Of a stretch of DNA of 64,000 nucleotides, positions 33,360-47,500 are shown piece after piece. The notes under the pieces are model-generated. The model saw only the letters and a program-made list of their open reading frames with translations, was not told where the DNA came from and did not search any database. The stretch's first letter is position 1. Each line of letters opens with the position of its first letter. A program made the position numbers and the translations under genes. This DNA comes from Pomphorhynchus laevis. Lineage: Eukaryota > Acanthocephala > Palaeacanthocephala > Echinorhynchida > Pomphorhynchidae. The DNA lies in contig WNNJ02002532.1 of the NCBI GenBank assembly GCA_012934845.2, forward strand, positions 1 to 64,000, written 5' to 3'.

Positions 33360-35554
33360 AAAAGGAATTTGAATTTAAGGAATTGGCAAATATAGTGACG
33401 CAGCATATGCTAAGACTTTCGAAAGTCGGATCTGAGTAATTAAAGAATTTTGGCTTAAAATACGAATGTAGGAGTTTAAAAAAATCATTTTTTGGTAATG
33501 TTTTTAAATAATTATTGTCTAATTAATTTTGTATCTTTCGCTTTCTATCCAAATGGAATAAATTTGAATAATTTCATTTTTTGCTGAACATGAATGATTA
33601 TCTTGTATAACAATATTTAAGTGATCTAAATTAATGAGTTTTGAGCGTTATCGTCACCATGCATTATCGTCACTATGCATTAAAGGAGCACGAACTTCAT
33701 TGAAAAGAGCGAAATAGTTGTTTTGAATAATATTTAAATTGACAACTATTTGCTTTTGTTAATTCTTTAATAATAAAAATGTGTTTTAAAAAATAATAAT
33801 TAAATATTTAATTATCAATATCTGTATGTAAGACTATAGCCATTCAGCTGTTTTTTTTAGCTCACAGTTAAACTAATTTTATGTCAACAGAATCTAGATC
33901 CAGATACAGGATATTGAAATTTGAATCTGTGCAAAGCCATGTAATTAGCGTTTTCTTGAAGTGCACTCTATTTGATATGTTGACGATATTGTTAAGATTT
34001 TATAGTAAAAAAGTAGCTTATATTAAAATTTATAGTATGATCTCCATTTAATACATCATAATTCGATTCGATTGTACAATTGTTCAACAAAATAACAAAA
34101 TTTAAATTTCGTCGCCGTTACCAAAACACCAATATGAACTCCGAAATGTTGATTAATCAATTCTTCGAATTTCTGAATGGTTATTGCAAAATTCTGAATA
34201 TACCTCAAATTGTCATCCATTTACTGAGTATGGGATTCTGATACCGAATAAACAAATCAGTAGAAGTGGTTTGTGGTCCACTATGTTTATAACCAAAAGA
34301 ACTATTATAACCAAAATCCAAAAGAATTATATCCTATCCACTAATTTAATTGTGAGAAAAATGTGAGGAACTCGCAAAATCAATATCTATAAATAATCGA
34401 GATTTTGTATTATCGAGAACTCTATATCTATATCAACCGAACCATAAATAACTCTTACTTATTTGTTTACCCGTTAACAGGGTTGGTACTGAGAGAAATG
34501 TGGGAAGTTGGATTCACCTGCAAATTTTCACTATAACAATTAAGATCGAAGGTATCCTTAATCAACAGTTCGGGGAAGTTTAGAAATTTATATAGCTATT
34601 TTTTCAAAATAATATTTTAACCTTGATGTGTCATGTTTAGAAGAAGAAATGCTTAAAATAAAATTATAAATTTAATGCCCGATAAATTGAATGGTCGTTT
34701 CATAAATTCGATTTTCATAACATTTGGATGCACAAGTAAAAGTTAAAAATAATGCAAAATTTGAAAAACATTATTATTTTATACCCATATACCATGCCAA
34801 TAATAAATCAACATTTTGAAACTCATAATACCGAACTGTTTTTTTATTTGAACCTATATTTCTTTTAACAAATAGCACATTGCTTTTCTTTCTGTCACAA
34901 TTAGTCTGTGTTAATATATAAATTAATTTGAATATATAATTATTATTACAATGCAGAGTTTAACCTAATGGTTATTACTCGTTCACAACAAATCATTGAT
35001 AAAGTCAACAAAATAAAATAAAATTAAAAGTAAGGCGATACTCGATTACACGGGATGTTACAATAATTAAAAACAACCCTTCGAAAACTAGTCACGGGCA
35101 GTTTAACCATATTATAAGGAATACCATTCTAAGCTCGTAATGCTCTATGGGATAATCGAGATGATGTCCTATGTCAACAATTCATCAGATGAAACGAGTG
35201 TCTTCTGTCTCATTGTCTTCTATTTGTTACCACATATTGTTGTAGATACCCGTTAATTCCCTTTACCATAAATACATGGCTAACATATCTAGGTATATAA
35301 ACCTGCAACGGAAACTATTAACATTCATCGAGAGTAGGCGTTATGATATTTGAAATTTCTGTGAATATTTTGCTACTACGTCGTAGAATACATTCTAAAC
35401 TGTTAACCCCACCATTGGAAATTAGAAAATCCGCTTGGATACTGTATGAAGGTGATAGGTGCGAAAGAACATTCTTATTATTGTGAATATATTGCTTACA
35501 CGAGTTGTATTCTTTCAGTTGTCGGTTTGATATATTATCCTCGTGTGGTTGTTT
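33360..35554. other. AT-rich spacer, includes a 166-bp repeat
   Basis: 33661-33826 recurs at 38755-38920 (see separate entries). Beyond that no coding or RNA signal was found; 34184-34366 is a short open frame without recognised similarity. Confidence 0.4.
33661..33826 (+). repeat. 166-bp direct repeat, copy 1
   Basis: Begins GCATTATCGTCACTATGCAT and ends ATTATCAATATCTGTA. Differs from copy 2 at only a few positions. Confidence 0.92.
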
Positions 35555-35788
35555 GAATCCTACCAGCATCACTGTACACTTCAATCAGCGTGGGTGGAAC
35601 TCATCAGCAGTGAGCCCACGCCTACATTTAGTGTTTCGGTCCTGTTACTGTATCTGCTTAACTCCTTGTCGCCGAAAGGAATTCAGCAGAAGCAGTAACA
35701 GGACCGAAACACGAAATGTAGGCGTGGGCTCACTGCTGATGAGGTCCACCCACGCTGATTGTAGTGTACAGTGATGCTGGTAGGATTC
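35555..35788. repeat. Long inverted repeat with permuted hammerhead-like boxes
   Basis: Arms of about 100 bp (35555-35660 and 35688-35788) face each other around a short centre. On the plus strand of the right arm GGACC precedes GAAAC (35701-35710), and CTGATGA is followed by GGTCC (35736-35747); GGACC and GGTCC are exact complements. The left arm has the same on the minus strand with one mismatch. It lies just upstream of the mitofusin start codon. Confidence 0.75.
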
Positions 35789-35909
35789 TTATTATTATTT
35801 ATATAATTTAATTTGTTCTTAGATCATTTAAGTTAGCTTTTTTATTCAGGATAACTTGTTGTTCTTTAAATTTTTTATTATTGAATCTTGTTTCAGATAA
35901 ATATTGACC

Positions 35910-35949
35910 ATGCCTGTAAACGATGATGAGTCTGAAATTGTTGACAATC
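35910..35949 (+). CDS. Mitofusin exon 1 (start codon)
   Basis: ATG at 35910 opens [13 protein letters not shown] and ends after one base of a split Arg codon at GTATGT. Phase 1 matches the next exon exactly. A TTTCAG 13 bases upstream suggests a preceding 5' UTR intron. The acidic N-terminus is not conserved, so this start is inferred from phase. Confidence 0.6.
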
Positions 35950-38900
35950 GTATGTATAATGATAATTTTGATTTAAATTGTTTTTTATATTTACCTCGTA
36001 ATTGATTATAGTTATCGCATATTGTATGTTATCCCCATTTTAATTTTTACATCTGCTAGATTATAAGAATACTGGTATATTAAGAGAATAATAAAGATAT
36101 GATGCTGGACAGTTTAAATGTGTAAATAATTGAAATAAATCAGTAAGTGATAAAAAGAACGGATAATGTTTACAGGATGGAATGGAGGTGGTTGAGCTAA
36201 TGGTGAAAAGCAGTTTATTCCAGAAAAAGGAATTGTGATAAAAATGGAACGACGGCCACAATTTGAGAAAAATTGTGGATCATAGTCACTAGTCGGGAGC
36301 AAAACCGATGTGAACATATTACCAGAACGACCATTTAAGTCTGATGAATTGTTAAGTATTAAATTAAAGTGATTAAACTGATTTGATATTGAGATACGAA
36401 TGCTACTTAAAGTGCTTTTTGTTTGAAATTTCCAAGGGCTTCGTTCGGCTCGTCTCGATCGTACACACTCTACTTTAATATTCTCGATATTATAAATATA
36501 TAAATATTTTTATAGTGCTTGATAACATCGAGCAATATACTCTTGGCAAAATAATAAATTTCGCATTAATATCTTTATCAAACCGACGATTTTTTACTAA
36601 GAATTACAAGAGTTTTCCTAAGACGTACGAGAGTTCCTGGTTTGCGCTGTAACCTGTTTCGATAGTTACTCGCAATGCGCTTGGATGATAGCTGGCAAGC
36701 ATAAAAAAGAAAAGATTTATTTTTACGTGGCAAATGCGTGCCGGCGCACGCTTACATTACCACAACAACAAAAAATACAAAAATCTAAATCATGTGTCGA
36801 GGAGATGGGTGCGAAGCCGGCATTTGAATGTAATAAAGGAGGAAGCGCGGCGGACGTCGAGTGGGAACTGATTCCAGGCGAATGGGACGGCGACGAGGAA
36901 AATCGGAGACCGTAGTTGTTAGAGTAATTAATAATGTAGAGAAAGATGGAATTACGGGAACGCAGTGATAGAGAAATGGGACGAGTGTCGTCTAAGAAAG
37001 GTTGGTTGATAAACGATGGGGGGGGGGCGAAAGCGATGAGACCAAAAGTGACGAGAAGAAGGTGTAGTTGTATGCGGATGGGGATGGTGGGCCAGGAGAG
37101 TAGAGCAAGATATGTGGATTGTGATCAAAGCGACGGAGAAGTAGGAGCACTCAAACGGCGGAGTTGATGATGCGTTGTAGGGGTAGGATGATGGAATTAG
37201 GAAAATAGGCGAAAAGGCTGAGACAGTAATCAATTTTAACAAAGAGAATCTATGAAATAAGAGGCATACAAGAAAGGAAGTCAATAATGGGGCGGATATA
37301 GCGGATGTCACAGAGAATTAAGTTATACGAGTGAACCTTGTCACGGACGAAGGGTTTATGGGAAAGGTGATCATCGAAATGGAAGCCTAATAAAGTGAGA
37401 TTATGGATTATGGGAATAATTGATTAGGCAAAATATAAATAAGAGGAGATTTATTAGGTTGACGGGGGAAAACCACATTATTTTGGATTTGCGGGGGTTT
37501 AGAACGAGACGAAGACGTAAAATACGTTTGTAGATGGAAGAAATACAGTTGGAGGCAAAAATACCGATATCTGTATGCGATTGGCGGGTGCATGAGCACA
37601 GATTAGTATGTCATCAGCGTATTGCATTACGTTAAATCAGTTTGGTTTGGTAAACGGAGAGAGATTGCTAAGCAGAAGAGAGAGAAACAGGGGTCCTTGG
37701 ACTGAACCGTGTGTGATCCGGCAGAAAATAGGAATGGGAGGAGAGGATGATGAATTTGAACAGACTCGAAAAGAAAGGTCGGATAGATATGAGGCAAACC
37801 ATGCTACGGAGGAGGAAGAAAACCCGTAAGCATAACGAAGGCGATAAAGGAGAATGGACTGGTCGACGATGTCGAAGGCGGATGAGAGGTTGAGTAAGAT
37901 GATAACATTATATATAGCCTTGTCACGAGAAATGAGTAGGTCGTTATAAACTATCATGCAGGCAATTTCTGTCGAGTGATTAGAGCGTAAAGTGGATTGG
38001 GAGGGAGAATTCAGATTGGATGAAGAGAGATAAACGTTGATCTGTATTAAGATAAGGCGCTCTAAGAGCTCGGAAAGAGTATGGAGTTGTGAAATGGGGC
38101 GATTGCTAGAAGGAAGTGAGGGATGGAGCGATTATTTCTTAAGGAAGATACGAACGATGGGGGATTTTCATTGAGATGTAAAGATACAACTGCAGATGGA
38201 CGAGTTAAACTAGGTGGTGATGAAAGGGGATATCGATGAGCATATGGATTTAAGTTTGGGATAGGCAGGGGATCGGCAGATGAGGTTTTGTTTGGCAAGG
38301 ACTTGAGGACAGATGATACTTTGGCAGGTGAGAGTGGGAGAAGATAAAGAGTTGCGGTGGGATGAGGCGAGGCGAGTTGCAATGAGATGAAATGGATACG
38401 GGGTAATGAGAGAGCAACGTGGATACTTTGGTCTGAATAAATGACGAATAATCACGCGGATTGATGTTGCGAGACAAAGAGGAGCGAGAAAGGATTGAGT
38501 TAAAAGTATGCCAGAGGGCACATGCATTTTTTCTTTAAAAGTTTTCTTCTGTTTGCATTTAGAAGTCAGATCTCAAGGCGCGCGCATTGCAAACTCTATG
38601 TACGGTGTTAATGAGCATACACTCTCTCTATTGACTTCTCTGTATGCACGTGTTTAAGCCATAAGATCTTGTTGTCGAAAGAAGTAAGTGAAGTGAATCG
38701 GGTTCATTTCATTATTACAAGAATACGATGACACTTATGTTTACTATCGCAAAAGCATTATCGTCACTATGCATTAAAGGAGCACAAACTTCATTGAAGA
38801 GAGCGAAATAGTTGTTTTGAATAATATTTAAATTGACAACTATTTGCATTTGTTAATTCTTTAATAATAAAAATGTGTTTTAAAAAATAATAATTAAATA

Positions 38901-41900
38901 TTTAATTATCAATATCTGTACCACATTATATTAAATGTTTTCCGATTTGCATCGGTTGTCTGATGACCTTTTTGAATCTCACAGCTTGTGTGTTCATTTA
39001 GCTATACACATTCAATCGCTTTTAAGCTCAACTAATTTCTTTGTATAAAACAAATGATAATAATAACTATGTGGTCATATTTACCAGATATTAACATTTC
39101 GGGAATCGAAATGTTAATATTTTAATGTTTAAAAAGTGTAAACGAACCGATTTGCAAGCTGTTTTGAAATAGAGTAATCAATTTATCACGTGTGGATTAT
39201 TTTTATAATACACCGTTAGGTGTATTATAAAAATAATTATTAGAGATGTATTAGAGATCGCTGGCAATCTCTCTCCGTTTACCAAACCTTAAAATGCAGT
39301 AAATGCCTGCTTATTGAGATTTGCGCTCTATTTAAAATTGATTAAGCATTGCTCGTATATTCTCAAAACTTTAATTTGCTACATAATTTAAATATCTCTT
39401 TAATAAATTATTGTCTTTATTTTTTAAACAGGTTCTCCGCTCCGTTTATTTTCAAATGCAAAACAAGAACTGACTGATTGTTTCTGTCGGTTAGAAAATT
39501 TGTGTGAAGAAATGACCGGCTTTGTGTCAAGTATTATAAACCATTTTAAATTTGATAATTATTTTCTCGAAAGGTCTAGAATGCTATAATTCTGATATCA
39601 AATGTGAGTTGCCGATTCAAGTACATTTAGGAAAAGTTCAAGCAATTTTAAAAGTCATATCGAGGAACAATATGAAAGTTGTTTTCTTTGGCAGGTAAGC
39701 ATTATTTATAATTTATTAATTGATAATCAATAAGGAATAAGTTAGCTTTAAATTTATTTTAAAAAATAAAGTATTAACAACTTTATTTAAATTTATTATT
39801 TAAAAAATAAATTAGTTGATAATTATTTAAAGGAAAGTAATTTTCAATCATTTTTGTTGCGACAAAAGGTTGTAGTTTTGGATATTTTTAACATATTATC
39901 CGGTATGTATAAATCTCAAAACACAACAAAAACTGTAAACACAGAGTAGCATTTTGAAAGATGAACTTTGAAGATATCTTTCTTTGAACACAAAGAGATA
40001 TATCTTGATCAAGAGAGACTAAAAGTTTAAGACACATTTTCAACTAAAAGGTACAAAATTGTCGATATGATATTTTTAAGAAAAAGTTCAAGTTGAACCA
40101 GTTATTTTCAACATATACGTTGTCCGCGCGTGTGAATGGACATTTTTTAAAATATGTGACGACATATTAGCAAAAGTCGGATATCCGTATGTAATAAGGC
40201 CTTGAATGCATGCGTTTTACATTATCTCTAACTGGTAATTTGATGCTCCAAGTATTTTCAAGCGTCTCAAAAAATTTAGATGTTGTGAGCACTTTCGAGA
40301 AATATATAGTGTGTGTGCTCCATGATAAATTAGATGTAAATATAACACCTCAAATCTTTAACTGATCAACTCTCGTCGTATCATAATCATTAAGAGTTGA
40401 TTGAACGAGTGAATCTTTTAATGTGAACCCTACTATTTGAGATTTATTAATATTTAGACTTATGCGGTTTTCGGAACACTATTGTCTAAGATTGTGAATT
40501 TCTGACATAACGGTTTTATTTGATGCTAAATAGTTTATTTCGCAAGTAATTATAGGTATGCCATCTGCATAATTTATACATCAAGATGTGCAACAAACCG
40601 TCACAAAATCATTCACAAATAATGCGAATAGTATAGGAGATAGTCTACTCACCTGAGGCATGCCAATATTACTCTACCGGGATTCTGATATCCATTCTAA
40701 ATGCTTGACACGTTGTTGTCGATTGCTTATATAAGATTCTATGAATTTAAGATGCCAGTAAGAAAATCCCGTTTTTGATAGCTTTTGTAGCAGTAGTTGA
40801 TAGCTTTTGTAGCAGTATATGATCAAAGGCTTTTGACATATATGCTTGTACTAATTGAACCGTAGGAAACTATCTAGAATCAAGACAATCCACAAGAAAT
40901 TCGTGAATGCGCAACAGAGCGTGTGTTGTGCTTCCACCCGGGCGAAAAGCGAATTGATTATTGCCTATTTTCGTTACAAATATATTCCAGATACGTCTTC
41001 TAAAACAACTTTCCAATAGTTTTGCTATGATAGGAATTAAAGTGATCGTACGATAATTTGTTTTACTGATAGGTGTTGATTTATTCGGGATAAGTACTAT
41101 ATGTGATGTTTTTAGAAAACTGGGTACAATGCCTTTAATGAAGATATCCGTAAAAATAGAGGACAATTGTTGAGAAATGATGTCAGCTTGTTGCTGAATA
41201 ATCTAGCATTGAAAACCAGGACTACACGCTTTCTTTACTTTTAATCTCAATATATCTTGCCACACTTCGTCTTGTGATACTATCAAATCATCGTAGTCTA
41301 AATTATTGATTACTGTTTCCTTGCCAAAATGTATGTTTTCAATTTCTGGTGTAAATTCTTTATTGATCATATCTAATACCACTTTGAGTTCATTTTTTGG
41401 AAGATTTCTTAAGTCGGAATATTGTGTTTTTGATTTTATATTCGATATCGCTTTCTATAATTTATTGGACTTACCATTACCTATAAGTCTTTTCATATAT
41501 GTCCGTTCTGCAGTAAGAATGAAGTATTTGTACATATGGATTTTACTTCATCAAGATTTCCAAGGCTAAAAAAGGACCGTTCTTTCAGCGTCTGTCTAAT
41601 TCATCATCCTCCCCTCCCCTCGCTATTTTTTGCGGGGTCCCACAAGGTTCAGTCCTAGGTCCTCTGCTTTTCTCTCTTCTGCTTGACGATCTATCTGCGT
41701 TTATTAAACTTTACACCATTAATGTCATGCAATACGCCGATGGCATCCTCATCTATGCTCATGTACCCGCACATCGCATACACGATATCGGCATTTCTGC
41801 CTCCAACTGTCTTTCGTCTATCTACAAACGTATCTCCAATCTCCATCTAGTTTTAAACCCCGACAAGTCCAAAATGATGTGGATTCTCCCCCCATAAACC

Positions 41901-44541
41901 AAACATATCTCCTCCCCCTGTATATTTTGCCTTATCGATCACTCCCATAGTACACAATCTCACTTTCTTAGGCTTCCATTTCGATGATCACCTTTCTCTT
42001 AAACCCTTCGTCCGTGACAAGGTCCGCTCATCTAACTTAATTCTCCGTGACATCCGCCGTATCCGCCCCCTTATCGACTTCCGTTCTTGTATGTATCTTC
42101 TTTCATCGTTTCTTTTCCCTAAAATCGATTACTGCCTTAGCCTTTTCGCCAATTCTCCAAAATCCATAATCCTACTCCTACAATGAATAATCAATACCGC
42201 CGTTCGAGTGCTCTTTCGTCTCCGTCGCTTCGACCACATATCCACATATTTTGCCCAACTCTTCTGGCCCACCATCCACATCCGCATCAAACTCCCCCTT
42301 CTTCTCGTAACTTTTCGTCTCATCGCTGTCGGCTCCCCATCGTTCATCAACCTTCATTTATTAGACGACACTCACCCCACTTCTCTATCACTGCGTTCCC
42401 GTAATTCTATCTTACTCGACGTTCCCAATTACTCCAACAACTATGGTCTCCGATCCTTCCTCGTCGCTGCCTCACTCGCCTAGCATCAACTCCCTCTCGA
42501 CGTCCGCCGCGCTCCCTCCTTTATCACATTCAAATACCGCCTCCGTACACACCTTCTTGACACATGATTTACATTTTTGTTTGTTGTGGTCATGTAAGCG
42601 TGCGCTGGTACGCATTTGCCACGTTTAAATAAATCTTTTTAAAATGCCTTGTCCTTGCTTAATTGTAGACTTTTTATAATAGATGTGATCTTTTTAGGAC
42701 CTTTATTTGTAATTGTCACTGTGTTCGTCGGTATAGACTTTAAAAAGCTGTTTATAAGAATATCATTTAACTGATGAGCATTATGTACCCCAAATAAAAT
42801 AACGCTTATAAGAGTTAAGTCACTTTCTCTTTCATTCTTCTAACCATGTGTTCCCGTTTATCATAAACGACGTGTTTAGATATTTCAACTTTTTTGATTC
42901 GGTTTAGAGGTAATACCAATACGACACAATGATCAGATGTATGAAGTGGTGCGCTTTGCTGTACTTCTGCACATAATGACTCACAATTACAATAAATTTT
43001 ATCTAAATAGGCATGTTTTCTTGTTGGGAAGGGTACTATCTGTTGCAAGCCTATCTCACTGCCAACAAGATCAAATTTAACTTGGTTGAAGTCACCCGCA
43101 AGTATCACATAATCATAGGAGTTCATTAACTCTCTAATTAGTGCTTCCAAAACTTTAACAACTATGTCTGATTTAACTGAAGGAGGACAATATGCAACAA
43201 TTATCACAAGTGAAAATGATCTGTGATTATCTGACTTGGATAAATAAACAGTACCCCACGTCATATGTGATCTCTAAGGACAATATTCTTGACAAGGAAT
43301 CCAATACTTTCTCTAACTTATGCAGCAACTCCGCTACCTCTCCTTTCTCTACGAAAGCAAGAGTGCAACTGAAATCCTTTTACATTTGCACAATCTACAT
43401 TTGAACTGCTGCACCATGTTTCGGTAATTAGTAGTATATCTGCCCCGTACACAGCTGCAGCATTACTGGGATGTAATTTTTTATTGTCTACTAGATTCTG
43501 TGCATTTGTATAATATATGATCGAATATTTGAAAATAGGTTAAAAATGGTATTTTTTGAATAAGACACATTTTGAGATTTAGCATGCGGTAGAGGAGATA
43601 TCTTTGCTATTTTATTATCGAACTCTTTAAATGACTGCATTGAATCAGTATTGATTACTACAGAGTTATTGGAATATGCTTTCAACGTTTTCGCTTTTGG
43701 TGAATAATGCGAAAATCCTGAATCCTTATATTTCGCTCTCCGTTATCTAAACGTGTTTTACTAATTCTTTCAGTTATCTCATCCGTATCCTTTCTTCCAA
43801 TGATCTATCTGGAAATATTGATATGCGAAAATTAATTTGTTTTGATTTACCGCGTCGTAATAAAACTTCCTTTGCCTGCTCTACTGTCGGAAAAATCAGT
43901 TTAAGTAATCTCCCTCGATTTGATTTGGAATGTACTCTTGTGTCATCACACGTTTTTTATCTATTCTCACAGCAGCAACTATACTGGTATTTGAAACGAT
44001 GTTCCTCTCATTATGATCAAATAATGACGCCAGATAAAGTTTAACAGCAGCTAAATCATGCGCAATTCGTGCAGCTGAATTTAAACAGTTGGACCAGAAG
44101 AACACACCGTTTGCGACTGGGAAATTTAGATTTTGTATCATTAGACGTCATGTTACCGTTGCTTTTATAAAAGCATCGAGGATTGCTAGAATTACCACTT
44201 TGTGTGTTATTCAAAGTAATATTGCTGGGCGTAAAACATGAACTGTTAGTCCTCTCACTAACGTACTCAGCGTTATTGGAAGTTGTATGTTAATGTGATA
44301 TGTTAGCTAATATTGACACATCCATGTTTTTAGAGCTAGATATGCTTGAGTCATCGATATGAGGATATAGTACCGAACTTGGCATCTTACCATCGATGCT
44401 TTATTGGGAAAGATTAAAATCATTAGTCTCTATATCACCGGTGCTCATAATATGTTCAGAACTTGTTTGTGTTGCAAATGATTGAAACAGTTAATTTCCA
44501 ACCTTATCAGAATCAACAGGGATATTAGAGAGTTTAACAAG

Positions 44542-44590
<49 letters not shown>

Positions 44591-47500
44591 GGAGTCTAAT
44601 CTAGATAACCAATCAAATATATATGAATCAAAAGCATTTGAATGATTTGTCCTATCATTCGCATACTTTAAGGTGCCTTTTAAAACATCTATAGTGCAAC
44701 ATGCTGGATTATTATCATCATCTTTTTGCGGATTTGATAAAGTATCATTGCATGGTTTGATGATATGTACACGCTTAAAATTAGCGGTACTATTATTTGA
44801 TAAGGAGTTATTGGTTTCAAGGAGATCCTTAGATTCAACAGCATGTATATTATCACAAGATCTAATACGCTCAATTAGCTCTTGAGTTCGACCTACATAA
44901 GTAATTCCTCTATTTTTGCATTCTTGCTGTAAATCTACGTAGCGCATACTTTCTAGTTGAAGCATGGAAGCATTAGTATACCATACCTGTTTAAAGAATT
45001 TTAATCAGCATATTCATGCACTACTATTATACATGCCGTATCCATTAAGGATCCAACGAGTGCAGCGACAATTCAGCAACAACCACTGCCTAGTGTTTAA
45101 GGATAGTCCGCACAGCAATTCGATCTGGTTAAGAGCGTAGGCCTCAGACAATTAAGTAAAGTGTCGGAAACGCCTTTATTCACAATGTCACACAGGCAAC
45201 CGAAGCGATCAGTGTGTACCTCATTCTACTGATGAGTTTTGCCGGGTACTCATCATTTCGATGCTGAAGTGGTCGTCTAGAAGTGACATGGTGATTGAAA
45301 GTCGTGAATCGAAGTCCAGTCTATCAAGCAACACCATTTAGTATAAATGCCGTATTTCGTAAGAAATCCTGGACCGTTGTCTACTCAGCACATCCGTGCA
45401 CTAATATTATACATGCCGTATCCATTAATAATCCCAAGAGTGCAGCGACAATTAAGCAACAACCTCTGCATAGCGTTTAATGATGGTCCGCACAGCAATT
45501 CGATCTAGTAAGGAGCGTAAGCCTAAGTCAATTCAGCAAAGCGTTGGAATCTCCTTTATTCACAATGTCTCACATGCAACCGAAACGACCAGTGTGTACC
45601 TCATTCTACTGATGAGTGTTGCCGGGTACTTATCATTTCGATGCTGAAGTGGTCGTCTAGAAGTGACATGGTGATTGAAAGTCGTGAATCGAAGTCCAGT
45701 CTATCAAGCAACACCATTTAGTATAAATGCCGTATTTCGTAGGAAATCCTGGACCGTTGTTTACGCAGCACATCTGTGCAATACTATTATACCTGCCGTA
45801 TCCATTAAGGATCCAACGAGTGCAGCGACATTTCAGCAACAACCTCTGCCTAGTGTATAAGGATGGTCCGCACAGCAATTCGATCTGGTAAAGATCGTAA
45901 GCCTCAGACAATTAAGCAAAGTGTCGGAAACGCCTTTATTCACAATGTCACACAGGCAACCGAAACGGCCAGTGAGTACTTCATTCTACTGATGAGTGTT
46001 GCCGGGTACTCATTGGTCGTCTAGAAGTGACATGATGACTGAAAGTCATGAATCTAAGTCCTGTCTATCAAGCAACACCATATTGTATAAATGCCGTATT
46101 TCGTATGAAATCATGGACAGTTGTCTACTCAGCACATCCGTGCACTAATATTATCATGCCGTATCCATTAATAATCCCAAGAGTGCAGCGACAATTAAGC
46201 AATAACCTCTGCCTAGTGTTTAAGGATGGTCAGCACAGCAATTCGATCTGGTTAAGAGCGTAAGCCTTAGACAATTGAGCAAATTGTCGGAAACGCCTTT
46301 ATTCACAATATCACACAGGCAACCGAAGCGATCAGTGAGTGCTTCATTCTACTGATGAGTGTTGCCGGGTACTCATTGGTCGTCTAGAAGTGATATGGTG
46401 ACTCAAAGTCGCGAATTAAAGTCCAGTCTAAAAAGCAACACCATTTTGTTTAAATTCCGTATTTCGTAAGAAATCCTGAACCATTGTCTACTCAGCACAT
46501 CTGGTCACTATTATACATATAGCTTTTACATGATTTATTTTTACGTTTCGGCCTCTAGGTCTTTATCATTGTAATCAGACAGATTACAAAAATAAATTAG
46601 GCAAGCATAAATTTACTAATCTTAAAAGACAATTGAATTTTACTCTTTTGAGCGCCGAAAAAAGCTTACTTACAATATTACGAAACTTTTTTGGTCATGC
46701 ACACAGTACATCACGTGCAGTGGGTGGTTGTACGATATCACGTCATTAGGAGCGCCGAAAAAAGCTTACTTACAATATTACGTAACTTTTATGGTCATGC
46801 ACACAGTACATCACATATAATGGTGAGTGTTCGATATCACGTCAAGAGATTTGTCAAAAGCTCATCATTTCGATGCTGAAGTGGTCGTCTAGAAGTGACA
46901 TGGTGACTGAAAGTCATGAATCGAAGTCCAGTCTATCAAGCAACACCATTTAGTATTAATGCCGTATTTCGTAAGAAATCCTGGACCGTTGTCTACTCAG
47001 CACATCCGTGCACTAATATTATACATGCCGTATCCATTAATAATCCCTAGAGTGCAGCGACAATTAAGCAACAACCTCTGCCTAGTGTTTAAGGATGGTC
47101 CGCACAGCAGTTCGATCTGGTTAAGAGCGTAAGTCTTAGACAATTAAGCAAAGTGTCAAAAACGTCTTTATTCACAATGTTACTCAGGCAACCGAAGCGA
47201 TCAGTGAGTACATCATTCTACTGATGAGTTTTGCCGGGTACTCATTTGTCGTCTAGAAGTGATATATTGACTCAAAGTCGCGAATTAAAGTCCAGTCTAA
47301 AAAGCAACACCATTTTGTTTAAATTCCGTATTTCGTAAGAAATCCTGAACCATTGTCTACTCAGCACATCTGGTCACTATTATCTGTATAGCTTTTACAT
47401 GATTTATTTTTACGTTTCGGCCTCTAGGTCTTTATCATTGTAATCAGACTGATTACAAAAATAAATTAGGCAAGCATAAATTTACTAATCTTAAAAGACA

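Larger units (their letters stand above)
40100..44970 (-). mobile_element. LINE D, old non-LTR retrotransposon interrupted by LINE B
   Basis: Minus-strand order: ORF1 with a SAP-like motif (44965-44588), a degraded middle (about 44140-43500), endonuclease (about 43480-42815), linker (about 42800-42650 and 41560-41200) and reverse transcriptase to about 40100. It is interrupted by LINE B copy 6 (41575-42645, plus strand). RT sequence ([20 protein letters not shown]) is unlike LINEs A and C. Many stops: the oldest LINE in the window. It lies in mitofusin intron 3. Confidence 0.82.

Noticed and set aside
36685-37167. Plus-strand Arg/Glu-rich frames at 36685-37167
   Set aside because: Antisense of LINE B copy 5, whose minus-strand reading matches four other copies.
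33661-38920. 166-bp repeats as long terminal repeats of one retroelement
   Set aside because: No TG...CA ends, too short, and the DNA between holds unrelated LINEs and a host exon.
45609-45640. Ordinary-order hammerhead in the satellite (CTGATGAG followed by stem II and GAAA)
   Set aside because: The local hairpin ATGAGT/ACTCAT is followed by CATTTC or TGGTC and not GAAA; only the permuted reading has matching flanks.
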